A DNA stretch of 64,000 nt from Epiperipatus broadwayi (Eukaryota; Onychophora; Udeonychophora; Euonychophora; Peripatidae), in NCBI GenBank assembly GCA_028023455.1, contig JAQFVV010007262.1, positions 54,877 to 118,876 of the forward strand, given 5' to 3'. Below, in pieces: positions 24,340 through 37,896 of this stretch. The notes below the pieces were generated by a model. It was not told where the DNA came from, made no database searches, and saw only the letters and a list, made by a program, of their open reading frames with translations. The number at the start of each line of letters is the position of its first letter. Position 1 is the first letter of the stretch. Made by a program: the position numbers and the translations under genes.

Positions 24340-25560
24340 CACATCCTTTGACTAGATATTTAACCGAATTGTTGCAACCATCTAAAACTAATTTATCGGT
24401 TAGTTTTGATGTTTCTTCTATGTTTACTAGAATTTCTATTGAAGAAGCTTTATCTATAATAGCTTAATACAGTAAGTTGCCTGATTTTAATAAACCATTG
24501 TAAAACATTGCCTTAAAGACATATTGTTATTAATAATCTTTAAAAATATAAAGAAATTAATAAATAATCTTTGGGATCTCCAGAGTTACTTGTATCTGCA
24601 GATCTTTTCATGACTAATTTTGAAAATTAAGTATTAAATGCAGTTATTAAAAATGGTCTATTTGGTTCAGATATGTGCATGATACATTTGTTATATAACC
24701 TCATGGTATTGATGCTTTGAACTATTTTTTTGTTTATCTTAATGATTGGCATCCTAATATTAAGGTTACTATGAAAGTTGAAAATAACAAATCACATATT
24801 TTCTAGATGTTTTGATTGCAAGAAAATTGGATGACCCATTTTCAATATCAGTATACAGAAAATCTACCTACTCAACCAGATATCTTAATCTTAAATCTCA
24901 TCATTATCCGGTGCCAATAATTTCCTTAGCAAATAATCCTTTGACAAGCAGTTGTAGTTTGCTAGATGAAAATCATCTTACACTAGAAATAGAACTAACA
25001 AAAATAGTCTACCTTATAATGGTTATAATAAAAACATCATCAATAAGGCATTACATAGCATTGGTATTAAATAGAAGAGAGTGGATAAAATTGATAATAC
25101 AACTAGTTATAGAGTGGTTTTACTTTATATTACAAAAGTCACTAATAAAACTAATAGAAGTCTAACTAATTTTAACCCAAAGACTATGTTTTCTACTAGC
25201 AAAAAATGATATTTTCCATAAACCTGAAGACAGAAGCTTTTCGAATATCAGGAATGTATGAATTTTTATATTTACAATGTTTGACAAACTATGCCGGTCA
25301 TTCTAATAAATGAATTAATGTGACAATTAATGAACATAAAAATCTTTTCCGTCAAAAGTTAAATACAGCATCTTTTACTTCATCTTTTTTATAAATTGGT
25401 CACAAACCTCATTTAGATGATGGTAAAATTTTTGCTAATTTGTCAAATAATGATTTGAGAACCATGAAAAAATCTATTGAAATATTAAAAAGAGGAACTG
25501 GCTTAAAAAGTGCTGATGAAGCACAATGCATTCCAGCCTTATGGAGACCACTTATTTTAT
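24340..25560 (+). mobile_element. Penelope-like element, degenerate
   Basis: The blocks are in correct order. PLTRYLTELLQPSKTN and VSFDVSSMFTRISIEEALSII are at 24345-24465. YVHDTFVI, a stop and then PHG are at 24672-24710, which is the catalytic YVDD with Asp to His. LNDWHPNIKVTMKVE follows, then FLDVLIARKLDD at 24800 and VYRKSTYSTRYLNLKSHH. Near 25255-25340, SGMYEFLYLQCLTNYAGHSNK and TINEHK match the GIY-YIG endonuclease region of Penelope elements. Stops and shifts make it non-functional. The endonuclease tyrosines are only partly kept. Confidence 0.8.
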
Positions 25561-28440
25561 CTCTTTCTTTCGTATAAACATGAAAACAAATTAATAGTGA
25601 ACCTGAATAAAATTAACACTTCGTTAATTCCCATATTCTGAATGCTCAACTCCTCCACACTCAATCTGATTATTTACCCTATATTTCCACTTTCTTTTTC
25701 AGTTCCAGCACTGGCTGTGAAATATGGTAATTTTTTTAGGAACTTAGGCTGGATATTCGTCTGAATTAAACATAAGTTGCTGTCAGATAGATTTATTACT
25801 TTCATATCCTGTATTACTCGTACTTTTTCTCATTTTATATATGTCAAAGCATCAAACGAGAGACGGGGGACAACTGCTTGTAAGACATCTGTGAGAACCA
25901 CTCGCCCACCAACACTTTACAACACATAAAACTTGTATTTTTAGGATTCTTTATTTATCGTGTTTTGGCATTAATTTATTTCGCCTCCTGCTAACAAAAT
26001 TAATTTTCTAAGCAATTACTTTCTCATTTTTTGACTTATCTATATTAACAACTCTGTCAATAAAAATATTCATTAAGTTTATCTCCATCCTTAACTTTTA
26101 ATTACTTTTCATCTATTGGCCTTTATTTTTTTTTCTACTGGTACTTTTATCAAAATTATAGCTTAATAAAGACATCAATATTATCACTATCCATATCACT
26201 GGCTTCTGTATTCCTCCTACATTTATTTGTATCAGAATTATCAATATGTACTTTATTTATCAGTTTCTTTAGTGCAGCAAAATGAAACAGTTTTTAAGTT
26301 ATTTCTGATGTCACGTAAATCTTTCAAAAATTTTGCATTTCCTCTTGAATTTATCAAGATTTTTCTTTGAATAGGTAATTTTGAATTTGATCATGTTCTC
26401 TCTTCACTTCTTTTTTTACTTCTTATTTTGTATTCTTTCTCTTTTACATAGCACACTTTTCTACAATTTAATATCGCAAGACTCAATAGATTTTTGAACA
26501 ATTTCCTCCGTATCATTAACTTTTTAAAGAAATTCTATTTCGCTGTTATATTTCAAATACTATTATTGCATTTCTTTAAATTATTTACCTTTTTTATTGC
26601 ATCTCTTTTATTAAAGTTGCATTACTTTAAGTTATTTTATACCTTCCTTTCATTGCGTCATTTATTTTTTGCATTTTTAAATTTCTTCATGGGTGAATTT
26701 TTATTTTATTATTATAATAGAGGTTGATTTAAGTATTTAATAGAGAATAAGTTAATTTACATAGTTCAGACCAGTGAATAGCAAAATATTTTTTAAATTT
26801 AAATTTGTATTTTGTTTTGATTCACTCAGTTTCATAATTCATTGCTATTAACGAACACAGCAGTTAAAAACAAATAAAACTCTTAATAAATAAAAAAAAA
26901 GTGTAGAAATTCATAGAGTAATATTTTCTTAGTACATTTCTTTCGGAAGAATGATTAAAATATTTAGTTATATGTGTATACAATGAATTTTGAATTATAA
27001 CATTTAAAACATGTATGGTTTACCATAGCTATGTATAATAAATCGCATATCATTATGGGTATTCTGGCTGATAAGATGACCCATTGTATGCCCACTATCT
27101 TTTTAACATGGCTTAGGTTCGATTGCACAGCACTGTACCTTAGCAAACCACATATTCTACATAACTTAATAACGATAATAGGAAACTTAATTTAAATCTT
27201 ATACAATATTAATATCCCTTAAAATTCATGATTTTCATATAAATGCTTTGATAGTGTTTGATTTTGCTGAGAATATTACTCTAGAGCAATATAAGTGTTT
27301 GAATAAACTTTTCACTTAGGTCTGATCTGATGGGACTCATCCACGATGGAACATTACTTTCTTTTATTCAATTTTATTTTCGAGAAAATTTATTTTCTTT
27401 ATATCTAATTTATATATATATATATATAAACTCAGAAATGAATAAATACTATTATTATATTCATTAAATTAATTTGCCTGTCATTTGTTTACTGTTATCG
27501 GCTATCAATTGTTTAAGAATTGAGTCTCATTCTCTAAGCTGAGTTAGCGTCAGAAGCAAGTTATATATCAAATTACGTCCAGACTATCATACATGCAATT
27601 ACACAAAGTAAATTTTCCAAACAGATAGATTAGTTTGGTGGCGCTCTAAAATGATTAGGTATATTATGTTCGGTACAATACATACACATATATTTATATA
27701 TCATCTCACCTTAGACTATGAACAAATAACATTTCAGATGTTGAAGAAAGTATCAACAATAAAATGAATCCACCTTGCAGCCTTTGAAATGTATATGTGC
27801 TTACCATTGTCAACTCTGGTGAAGTTTCAGATTGGTATTAATTTAATATCCAGATGAAATATGTCTGATTATTAATTTAATATTTATTAAATATCTAATT
27901 GTCTATCTCTCAATGTATATATTTACATATCTATCTGTGTATTTATCTGTTCATTCACCCACCTTCAGACAACTAGCTGACTGTTTCAATTGATCACCTT
28001 TGACAACGGTAGGCTTACATGTCAGATGCTTCAATAATAGATAGAACCAGTCTATTGTTGATCATCTGTTCAATATTTAAAGTAAATAAGCAATCAAAAC
28101 AAGATTGAAATGAACAACTGTTAATATTTATAATATTTACCGAACAGTAAAATGCTTAATATTCATTGCCTGAGATGAAACCGTTTTTCTCCTTTTAATT
28201 ACATGTAGATTAGACTGTTTATATCACATATGTGTGTACGCGCTCGCGCGTGTGGTACTTTAATTGGACTGCTATATTGTAACGTGAGTGGTTATAATTA
28301 CTTTATGCGTGATTTTTTTTATATAAAATAATCATGCTTTTGTTATCACGTGTCGTTTATTTCTAAAAGTTTATTTCAAAAGGAATTACGTAAGAAATGT
28401 ACTATATATGTATATTTCTTGCAGAAATCCATCAGCTACA
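25561..28440. other. AT-rich intergenic DNA with weak coding-like traces
   Basis: Around 26270-26150 the minus strand is briefly open and Asp/Asn/Ser-rich (a TNKCRRNTEASDMDSDNID-like stretch), followed by Lys/Asn-rich frames upstream to 26700. This could be a transposon ORF1 relic. No family can be named. A short (TA)n lies at 27413-27427. Nothing else was found. Confidence 0.35.
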
Positions 28441-28467
28441 CTGTGTCGCTATTGAGATCTTTGATAT

Positions 28468-29111
28468 ATGTACAAAAGATGGGATGATTGTGTTAAGAGG
28501 ATTATTGAGTGTTATAGTCGTAAGGAATGGAATAAAATAATAAATTTATTAATAAAGACTAGGGAGTTAGCGAGATGGAGAAATAGTAACGAGAGTAAAA
28601 AGAGTTTAAATATATATAGAAATAAACAAAATATTAGGTGTGAGTTAATATATGATAATAATAAGGAAAGTAGTTTATTGTTTAAGGCTCGAACGGGATC
28701 TTTAGCTACAAAAGAATATACATGTAAATGAAAAAATATGGGTGATTTATTTTGTAAATTATGTAAGGAAGGAATTGAAAATATTAGGCATTTGTTAATT
28801 GAATGTAAATGTTTGAAAACAAAAAGGGTACATATAATGAAGTTGTGGAAAAATAAATATGAAAAAAGTGATTATATAGAAAGTGAATTATTGGTTTTTA
28901 TGCTGGGTTTGGGAAAAGATAAGGGGGATTTAGATATAAAGGTTATAGAGTTGACAAAGGTTATGTTGTGGAAATGGGATAGAGCAGATTATGGGTAAAT
29001 TTAGAGTGGGGAATGTAAAATAAAGTGGCTAACAGGTTTATCTGGGCATAATTGCTGAGATATTCTTGACTTCGTTTAAGGAGAAGCCATAATACATCAC
29101 ATCACATCACA
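28468..29111 (+). mobile_element. LINE 3' fragment with (ATCAC)n tail
   Basis: Two frames in the same phase, 28468-28731 and 28738-28998, are split by a single TGA at 28729. They read LLFKARTGSLATKEYTCK before the stop and CKLCKEGIENIRHLLIECKCL after it. This is the C-x2-C-x7-8-H-x4-C finger found at the C-terminus of many non-LTR retrotransposon ORF2 proteins, preceded by the FRxRTG.L block. Reverse transcriptase sequence is absent, so the copy is 5'-truncated. The 3' end is a short ATCAC repeat (29095-29111), typical of LINE tails. Clade not assigned. Confidence 0.75.
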
Positions 29112-29824
29112 TGTATGATAAAACAATAAATAATGGACCCTTAATTTATAACGTAAATTATATATATATATGCTGTACAAAATAATAACATATACCAATA
29201 AAATATTTTTATTTCTTATTACAAATCTCCTGAACTGATAGAAATCGTATCCAGTACCACGGTAAAAAAATAATTTACTTAACTTGGTGCGGCACCTTTA
29301 TGCACAGTAATGCACGGTAGTGTTAAATATTTATTTTTACAAAAGATAAGTCTCCCATGAATATTATTTATATGTTATCAGTGTTTGTTTTATTTTTTCA
29401 TTCTTCTAGCCTGTACAGATAAGATGGACCATATGCCCTAATATTAACATTTTTATTTCAAAATAAATGTATGTGTTGAAAGTTTATAATCATAATCATG
29501 TTTCACAATGTCTATCCATCTTCTCAAAACTATTCTCTCTTTTTTTATTACCCCCATCCCTATTTGAGTATTTTTTATTTATAGTTTCACTCATTCACGT
29601 AAAATTATTTTTTAATATTGGCATCTCTAAGAAGTCCGAAATTGTTTTATTTCATAACCCTCTCAGCTGTTTTTTCACACAAAATATTAAAATTCGTATA
29701 TTTTATCGATGAACTATTAAAGGTCTATTTTTATGGTAGTTTTATAACAAGTTTACCAAGATGTACTTAATATTTGTTGATGCTAACGACAAAGAGATAG
29801 ATAATTGTTAATATCCAAAGGATG
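29112..29824. other. AT-rich intergenic DNA
   Basis: No supported feature. The sequence gccctaatatta near 29437 resembles the 15-mer flanking the 18116 spacer but stands alone. Confidence 0.45.
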
Positions 29825-32800
29825 AGTTATTGTAAATTTTACTTTATAAAAATCACTATGTGTAAAATTTACTTTATTTATTGGTGGATTTCAGATTTTA
29901 ATTTAGTGCAAACAGTAGCATTAGATAGCCTAAAAGGTGTTTGAAGTCCTCTTACTATATTACAATATTAGTAGTTGCTGGTAAATTGATGTCAATTGAA
30001 AATCATGAGAATGACATTTGTCCGAATATCTATTTAATTTTTCAGGTTACTTATATTTTATTCTTATGACGATGGAATTAATCAATTTTGGTCAAGGACT
30101 TATTTCATCACTAATGTTTCTAAATAATAGTTATCTTTCTAATAGGCTACATTATGTAATAACATGGATAGTAATTAGACAATTTGAACTTGTTTTTTGT
30201 GCTTCAGATAAAATTTTAGACCTAAACTAATAATTTTACTTTCATACTATGCATTATATTTTCAAAAGACATTACCTGTTTTTTCAATTTAAAGCACCTG
30301 AATTAATTTTTATTAGTCATTTATTAGAATAAAGATTATCCGAAGAATGATATTTTTGTAGTGAAATTTTCACTACATCACGTTTACACAATAAGAACTG
30401 GTTTCTATGCACTTTTAACACCTTGTGGAAAGATGAATCCTAAACATATGACCAAAGATATTCGAAAATGTTTGATTCCCAAGATACGAATTTTGTGCTA
30501 AACCATTACTTTTCTGTGGGTCCAGACTATAATCTGTTGTACATATCTTTATTATTGCTTATGTATATATATAGCAAATTTTTGCAGTTTAATTGACAAC
30601 TGTCAAACTTGTTGACCTCATAACATTGATAAAAATCACTTAATGAAAGTATATTAATAATTTTTATTAGTATTTCATTACACTAAAGATTAACCAGTGA
30701 TAAATAATATTTCTATAATGAAAGTTTCACTACACGCGTCTAATGTAAGGTAGGAAAGCTTGTTTCTATCCACGTTTAATACCTTGTGGAGGGATGTAAT
30801 CATACATAGATATGAAAGATGTGAAAAAGATGTATGATTTACAAGATGCACCCTTCATGCAGAACCAATACGTATCAATTGTCCCAGACCACAATTTGCT
30901 ACATATATATTTCTCATTATTTACTATATAGAGATAACAAATTACTACAGGTTAATGCAATTTCAATTGTCGTTAAAGATTAAAGTTGTTAACTAGAGCT
31001 CTGAAATAAAATTCTTTTGAGAAATGAGTTATGTATATAAGTAAGTGTACTTTTGGATTCACTAAAAAGAAGAAGGGTCATGACTATTTTTTCAGACAAA
31101 GATCAAAACATGAATGATTTCAACTGTCATTTTCTAATGGAGGAATGACAAATGTTGAATCTGTAATAAAGATGTAGATTTAAAGGTAGATGATGGACTA
31201 TTGATTACACGGCCTAATAAGAATTGGAGGATTAAAATTCCAACGGCAAGACAAACATTCTCTGATAATAGATATATTAGTACCTTTTAAATGTATTAAA
31301 AAGAATCAATATATGGATCTGAAAAATGATAGTTCTATTAAATCCAATAATGGCTCTTTCATAATATTGTAAATGGATGAATAGAATATTTAAATCATCT
31401 TTTGAATAACGATACAAGAATAGAAACTTAAGACTTTTAATGATACATACAGTTGTCTTTCTTGTTTATATTTGGATAATGGCAATCGGATTAATGAAAT
31501 CAAAATATCTTAAAAAAGGAAAGAGCGCAGGTTTTGACCATATACTAGGAGAAATTTAAAAATATTGTGGTAAAATTTTACCATCAACAATATTTAATTT
31601 TTATTATCCCTGTTTAGAATTATAGGGATAAAAACATAATTTGTTTCCAGTCATAGATGGTTAATCTTTAAAGATTCCCTATAGTTATAGAGAATCAAAA
31701 AGCGCTATAAACATGATTTTTGTTGATGGAAAATACAAAAGATAGTGTGTGAAACAAAAATGATCATATATTGCTTTCACCGATGTTATAAAAAGCATTT
31801 GATTTAATATACACAAATTTATAGTACTGTTTGAAATTTATTGGTCTTCAGTTAACGTTAATTTTTATTAGACAGGTTTTTTTTAATGGAATGTAAAAAA
31901 GTGTTCTTTCTGCAGGTATAAATTATGAGGAATTTGGATTTAAAAAGTGGTGTTAAACAGGATGTGGACTTGTTTGACATTGTTTTCAATTTTTATGATT
32001 TCGGTCTTTGGAAATGTTTATAGCAATAAAATTAATCAGGGATGAAAATATGATGCACATTTGATGATAAATTTTTAATTTTATTCGAGCTAATGCAAAA
32101 ACAAAAACGTCATTTTGGGATCTAAATGTCAGGATGCTGATTTTTGTGCAGTTTTTACCAATTTCCGAAATAATCGTCATGTTTTTAATACAATGTATAG
32201 AGATTGTTTCATGAATTAATGATAAAAAAAGTGAACCCTTTATCAACCTATAATGGGTCAAATATCTTCAGCATTCTTTAGATGGATCGTTATTAACTGA
32301 ATACCAACCAATTTAAAAATCAAGAAAGACTTTTAAGTAGAAAAATAGATTTAGCTCTTATAACGCTGGACATACCATAATTTGCTGCTATTGTTTTAAA
32401 AAGTTTAAATATAATAAAATTTTATTACAATTAAATTAGTTGCTTATCGAACTAATATTTTATTAATTTATCATAGGATAGTGAGACTTAGAGATTTTTT
32501 GACAAAGCATGAAGGTATTAGTAAAGAATCATTTTAAGGATTTTCAGCAAAATTTAAAAAATACCTTATCAGGATTATAAGACGTCATCAATATATTCTT
32601 CAACTTGCTGAATATATTACTACTATAGGGTCTATTATTATAAAATTGCATCCTAATTAGACTGACATAAGAAAATAGACTTGAAATGAATAAACAATCT
32701 AAGACTTCTTAAAATGGTATTTTATGATAAACATGATTTTGTGAGAGGTAAATTCCATTTACATTATAAAGACTATCTCAAAGACATTTTACACAAGTAT

Positions 32801-34813
32801 ATAGTTGATTGGTTTCATTGAAAAAATATGAAGGATAGTAAACTGCTTTAAAAAGTTCCAACGGCACATAGTATGAAGGTTCTTCAGGAAGAAAGGTTTG
32901 TTTTGCATACGAAATTACAAAATTGCATTGTAAAATATCAAATAAAAAGAATAATGGACCACCATGTTATATAAGGGAATTGATTTGTTGTTCACAAACT
33001 GAATTCTTTAGTTATTTTGAAACTTACCTCTGATGTATTATTTTTACTATTGAAGTGCTCATTCATTTCCCATTGGCTAATAGTATACATATTACATAAA
33101 ATACGTTGCTTTACTTTACATTACAATAGGGAAATTACGATGGTTATCATGCTTCCATTAGGGCCTTATTTTGCAGTGAGATGTTTGGGCAGTTATGTAA
33201 TGTGTTTGCTAAAAGTTCTCTAATTGATACTGAAAATAATGATTTACAGCTCAAATTAGCTATAGAAAATACATCTTTGTTTAAGCCTTAATGAAATAAA
33301 ATGATGATTTTAATTTACACGGTATTAAAATAGTGAAAGCTACAGTTCCGAAAACAATCTATTGATCTTAAAATCAGCTAATGATAAATTTTGGCCACAA
33401 GATGAAAAGTCAGACATTTTTTTAATACACTTTTCTATAGAATAATGGATTAGCTTACGAATTTTGAAAAATACATTTTTTGGCCAACAAGTTGATGGAT
33501 ATTTAAAAAATATAAAAAAATTATTTTAAAGCATTCACTGTCCATTTTCACCCAGATAAGTTGGAGTTTTAGCATTCATCTAGTATGTCATGTAGATAGA
33601 GGGTAAAGATAGAACATTTATTCAAAGTATTCTAATGAAGAGAGAAATTTTGCCCTTCTGTCTATAGAAAGAAGCAAGTTACCATTATAAAAAATGAATT
33701 GTTTATACAATCACCAACTGCATTAATTAGAGTAATATCTATAGTTAAACCTTACCCAATCTATCAGAAACAGCTATTAGATATGTATTTGACCATTATT
33801 TCTTAGCTGTGCTGTGTCTAAAGAGAAATGGAATTCTTACCAATATCTTGGATGGTGTCTTAAATTCCATTCTACTATACAAAAGATGTTTTAATCACAT
33901 TAGAATTGATCTTCTTTGATGCCCTAGTGTCACTTTTCCATAAATAAAATCAATGAACATAACATAATTATCAAAAGTGATTTGCAATAATACTGATGAT
34001 TAGATCTTACATGTTCCTAGAAATAATAACACCAGAAAAGTGATATATTTTCACTCGATAACAAACATTATTAATTCAAGAAAACAAATTATATTGCAAA
34101 AATATTAGCAAATTGTTTCATGATTCTATATATGTGTAAGTTATCAAATAGGAACAATATTCAGATCTATTATGTAAAATACTGCTAATGAAAATTGAAA
34201 AAAAGGTCTTATATTTAAATAAATATAACTCGCAATCTTAAAAGCACCTATATTCATCCTAATCAAGAGCCATGAAATGTAATATTGAGTAAACAAAGAT
34301 CACCAATCTAGAAAACGATAAAATATTTATCTCAACGCTGACTGACAATTTTATCCATGAGGGTTGCGATTCAAAGGTGCAACTAGTGCGCTTGAGATTT
34401 TATAAAGAAATTGGTCATTGATTTATAGACTTTTTCTCTCACCTGTTTTATTCTGAATTCACACTTTCTTTGAAAGGAGAATGAAATTTTGCACTAATAT
34501 AAAATTCAATAGCCTCTTTCACCATTGTAATACATAAGGAGCGTTAACATTTAAATTATGTAAGTGAATCGAGGGCATTTGTCACAAATCTCAAAATCTA
34601 ATTTAATGAGTTATAATTTCATGAATATTGATTAGTAATATTGAAAATCTATATAAAATTGTATTATTGTTTAGGTAAAATCCAGTTATATATCAGGTAA
34701 ATGTAGATGTTAAAAGCATATAACCATCGTGAAGTTAAATTGATTTTTTCTTTTGCTATTATCAATCAACATGTTGTATAACTGTTAAAGCACCTTTATA
34801 TATATATATATAT
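29825..34813 (+). repeat. GPCR segmental duplication, copy C, upstream half
   Basis: It matches copy B (18588-21800) in direct orientation and copy A (16315-18097) in inverted orientation over its right part. It ends in (TA)n at 34799-34813, where an LTR retrotransposon is inserted. The block resumes at 41743. Copy C is the longest copy and holds the most complete LINE relic. Confidence 0.85.
31460..32400 (+). pseudogene. Non-LTR retrotransposon RT relic in copy C
   Basis: Same relic as at 19990 but longer. KKGKSAGFDHILGEI is at about 31515-31558. YRESKSAINMIF is near 31690, and SGVKQDVDLFDIVFNF follows at 31944-31990, corresponding to the GVxQGxxLSPxLFN block. Stops and shifts are frequent. 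The part after 31890 is missing from copy B, so copy B suffered a later deletion. An RTE-like origin is an inference from the motif spacing. Confidence 0.6.
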
Positions 34814-37059
34814 TGTGACCGGTCCCTTATTCAACCGTTCATATAGGGATTGAGAGCTCCGAAACAAACATGATATAGCGTAAAGCTTTATTTATTTTCC
34901 TATATCGATAGTTGTTCATTATCAACACAAGGGGGCGCCAGATACGATGATTTAATTTACAATTTAATTTCTCGCATCACCTTACGTCATATCAAAACGA
35001 TTTCGAAGTCTAATCCCCGCCCATAAGCTCAAACTCCCAGCATGGACCAATAAGGGTCACTCAGGGTCGCGATGAAATTGTTTCAAGAATATCATTCTGG
35101 TAAAAGAACACAATAATAACCAATGGAGAAGAAGCTTGGTTGATTTACAGATCGGTCCAAATATTGGACGGAATCATTGGTTATTTATAACTAATACGAA
35201 TGTTTGACTTATGCATCCTTATATAAAAAAAATTAGAAGCTTATAATATCATCCCCCCATTATCATACAGTCCAATAGAATTATTCATACTAGCTTTATT
35301 GACATTTACTTATACTTATTAATAATAGGCCCTCCCAACGCTTACATCTATCTTAACTACATAGTAAATAAACATCGTGACTTACGGCACGATGAAACTT
35401 AAAGAAATAAACAAAACAAAAAAAAAAATAAGAAAGACAAATTTAAAAGTAAAATAATTAATCGCATGAATAAATGCTGATTATAATACTTAAAAAAAAA
35501 ACATATTTTAATTATAGAGAATGATTTGAGGAATGCTCGACTTGTTTAAAATAAAAAAAGAATTTATTGAATATAAAAAAAATGAAACATTAATTGATTG
35601 CTTTATTTGCACGCACATACACGCATTCTCGCACTCGCACAGAAAAGAACATATTATGCATAATAAACATGGATGATATAATATATTTCCTTCTTTTACA
35701 TTTGAAATTAGGTGTGTGTTATAATTTATTTGCGAAAGAAAATAATAATTATGATCAAAGTTCATAACAGGAAAAGTCCTAAGATTTAAATATGAGGAAC
35801 TATATAGCATCTGATATTTTTTTATTTACGAAAGTTGAAATTAAAATATTAAGATTCAAATATGAGGGATTACGGATCATTTTATATTTTGATTTACGAA
35901 AGTCGAATTTAATTACTTATGAGATTGCCTTTTAAAGTCTACGTAAAGAATGAATGGGAGCATAAAAGAAATAAAGTGTTTACCTAGGATTTTGCGTAGT
36001 CTTCTGCTGCTTCTAATTTGGGGAGGGTTCGAACCTGTTGGATACTGTTTCCATAATAAATGGTTATTCATTTTATATAAGTTCAGCGTAGTATGTTTGG
36101 ACGATTCTTGTGTGTTAAACGGAACGACGTCCTTGGACTGATTGGAGTACGATGTTTGGACGGCACTGTTGTTGATCATTCATAGCTGTGGAGATGTTCT
36201 GGCGGTGGAGCGTCGATCAATCACTGAGGGGTTTCTTAGCCCATCATGACGATCGACGCTCTAAAGGTTAATTTCACAGTGGTCATATTGGATAAACTGG
36301 ATAGCAAAAAAAAAAGAAAGTTCTAGTTGTAGCTTCCGGAGGAATTTAACAAAAAAACTATAAGCATAAGCAAAACAAAACAAAGAATATAAAAGACTGT
36401 AACCGAATTGTGTGTTTTTTTTTTTTTTTTTGGACAAAGAATAAGACTCATATTTATATGGGTTGGTTATTATCTGAGGATCCAATCTCCACCCAGAGTT
36501 CAATATTCTCTGAGTTGTCGTTGGGGTCCGTGTCCTACGTAATGTTCATTCAATCCATATGCTTGAGGCAATCTTAGGTTTAGGCAATCTCACATTGCAA
36601 TCTCAGTTAGAAACAATTCATACTTATTCACACTTTTTATGCATACATGCGTGCGTGTTTTAAGATAACAATTTAACTTACATTAGTTTAAAAGTCGAGC
36701 ATTTAATCTCAAAATCACCTCTATAAGCTTTTAACTTTCGCTATAGTTATAATTTAAAATAAACCCTTTTTTAATTACCCCCGCGGCATATACAAGTAGA
36801 AATCATTTATTGAGATTTAAAATGACATATTAGTGATATTTTTATATTTTACTTTTAGAGAATATTATTATAATAGATTATATGAAAGCCTTAAATTATT
36901 TAATCAGAAATATTAACATTTTATTTTATAGTGTATTTTATAAAGCATTGAAAGAAAACTACATTTATTTTTTATCATAAATTGAAAGTAAATAAAAAAA
37001 GAGTATTTACATTGCTTGTGTGTGTGGGTATATACATGTACTGACTTTGTCTCGGTACA
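34814..37059 (-). repeat. 3' LTR of the Gag-only element
   Basis: 2246 bp, matching 39501-41742 with scattered substitutions and small homopolymer indels. Contains an 11-bp perfect stem (36208-36218 with 36251-36261) around a 32-nt loop, kept in both LTRs. Short frames inside (for example 36179-35913) are kept in both copies, but only because the copies are recent. Confidence 0.95.
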
Positions 37060-37215
37060 TATCCCCGCGATCCGTCTAAAATTAAAATGCGAGGATTGGC
37101 ATTTTAATTTTCACAATAAAATCCTTTATTTTCGACCCCGCTTTGTGTGATTTTTTAATCACTTATTTTAGCCGACTATCCTACAGTTCCACTTCCCCTC
37201 ATATAAAGAAACGAA

Positions 37216-37722
37216 GTGGCAGGTCATGTGGTCAGGCTCGGATTGACACTTGACGTTTGCGAACTAAACTCAAAAAAAAATTCTTTTTTTTTTTTTCTTT
37301 ACGAAGAGCGGGCGTGCCATAATTGGAGATATCTTGCCCAATCTGGTACAGGCACCCCGGGTGGAAGGTTGGCATGGGGATGGACCTTTCCGAAGTCCCG
37401 CGATGCAAGGTTACGAACATATAGACATTTTCTTACGGTCTATCTAATGGGAGGCAGGGGGATGGTCATTTCCGAAGTCCCCTCTGCAAAATACGACAAC
37501 ATTTACGAGGTAGCGAATAATCTGAGTTATAGAACAATAAGCATTCAAAATATCCGAGCTCTGTACCTCCTAGCACACTGGGAAATATTGAGGGAAGGAA
37601 CAATAATAGCGCACTCTCGCGATCCGGCTTTCCTTTCTTTCTTTAGGCGGCATCCGCTTCCTTTCTCCGCGTGTTTTCGAGCAACATACATTTTAGTCGA
37701 AGGCGGGCGACGTTCTTTTTAA
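37216..37722 (+). CDS. Antisense ORF in the 3' interior of the Gag-only element
   Basis: A 168-codon frame on the strand opposite gag, between gag and the 3' LTR. No family is recognised. It is rich in Arg, Gly and aromatic residues. Two stretches encode related DNA (tttccgaagtccc at 37387-37399 and 37469-37481, about 82 bp apart), so part of it is an internal repeat. Antisense ORFs in the 3' region are known for some LTR elements, but the higher GC here also lengthens chance frames. It is a candidate only. Confidence 0.25.
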   Translation: MAGHVVRLGLTLDVCELNSKKNSFFFFLYEERACHNWRYLAQSGTGTPGGRLAWGWTFPKSRDARLRTYRHFLTVYLMGGRGMVISEVPSAKYDNIYEVANNLSYRTISIQNIRALYLLAHWEILREGTIIAHSRDPAFLSFFRRHPLPFSACFRATYILVEGGRRSF

Positions 37723-37882
37723 TTTAAACTGGCTTTCAGAAATATTAACTTATTTACCTCGAATAGTTTTCTTTAGAAGAGTTATGACATTTATTCCTTT
37801 TCTCTCTTTAAATTATATATTTTTTTTTCTCTCGTGTTTAGTTATCTGCGGTCTGCTTTGGTTTAAAATAATGTTTTATCAA

Positions 37883-37896
37883 CCCCCCTTCCCCCC
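37883..37896 (-). promoter_or_regulatory. Internal G-rich polypurine tract
   Basis: The minus strand reads GGGGGGAAGGGGGG, a perfect purine run between gag and the 3' LTR. The LTR-adjacent purine run (CGCGGGGATA, right of 37059) is much weaker. The internal tract could act as an extra plus-strand primer or fold as a G-rich structure. Confidence 0.4.

Noticed and set aside
27110-27130. ggttcgattgc, similar to a tRNA B box
   Set aside because: No acceptor stem, anticodon arm or A box could be folded around it.
29095-29111. Short ATCAC repeat considered as CRISPR or independent microsatellite
   Set aside because: Too short, without spacers, and positioned as the tail of the LINE.
36027-36036. 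ggttcgaac in the LTR, B-box-like
   Set aside because: Lies in unrelated LTR sequence with no cloverleaf.
35508-36503. Small ORFs within the LTR (also at 40317-40868)
   Set aside because: They are repeated only because the two LTRs are recent copies. No family match or coding signature.
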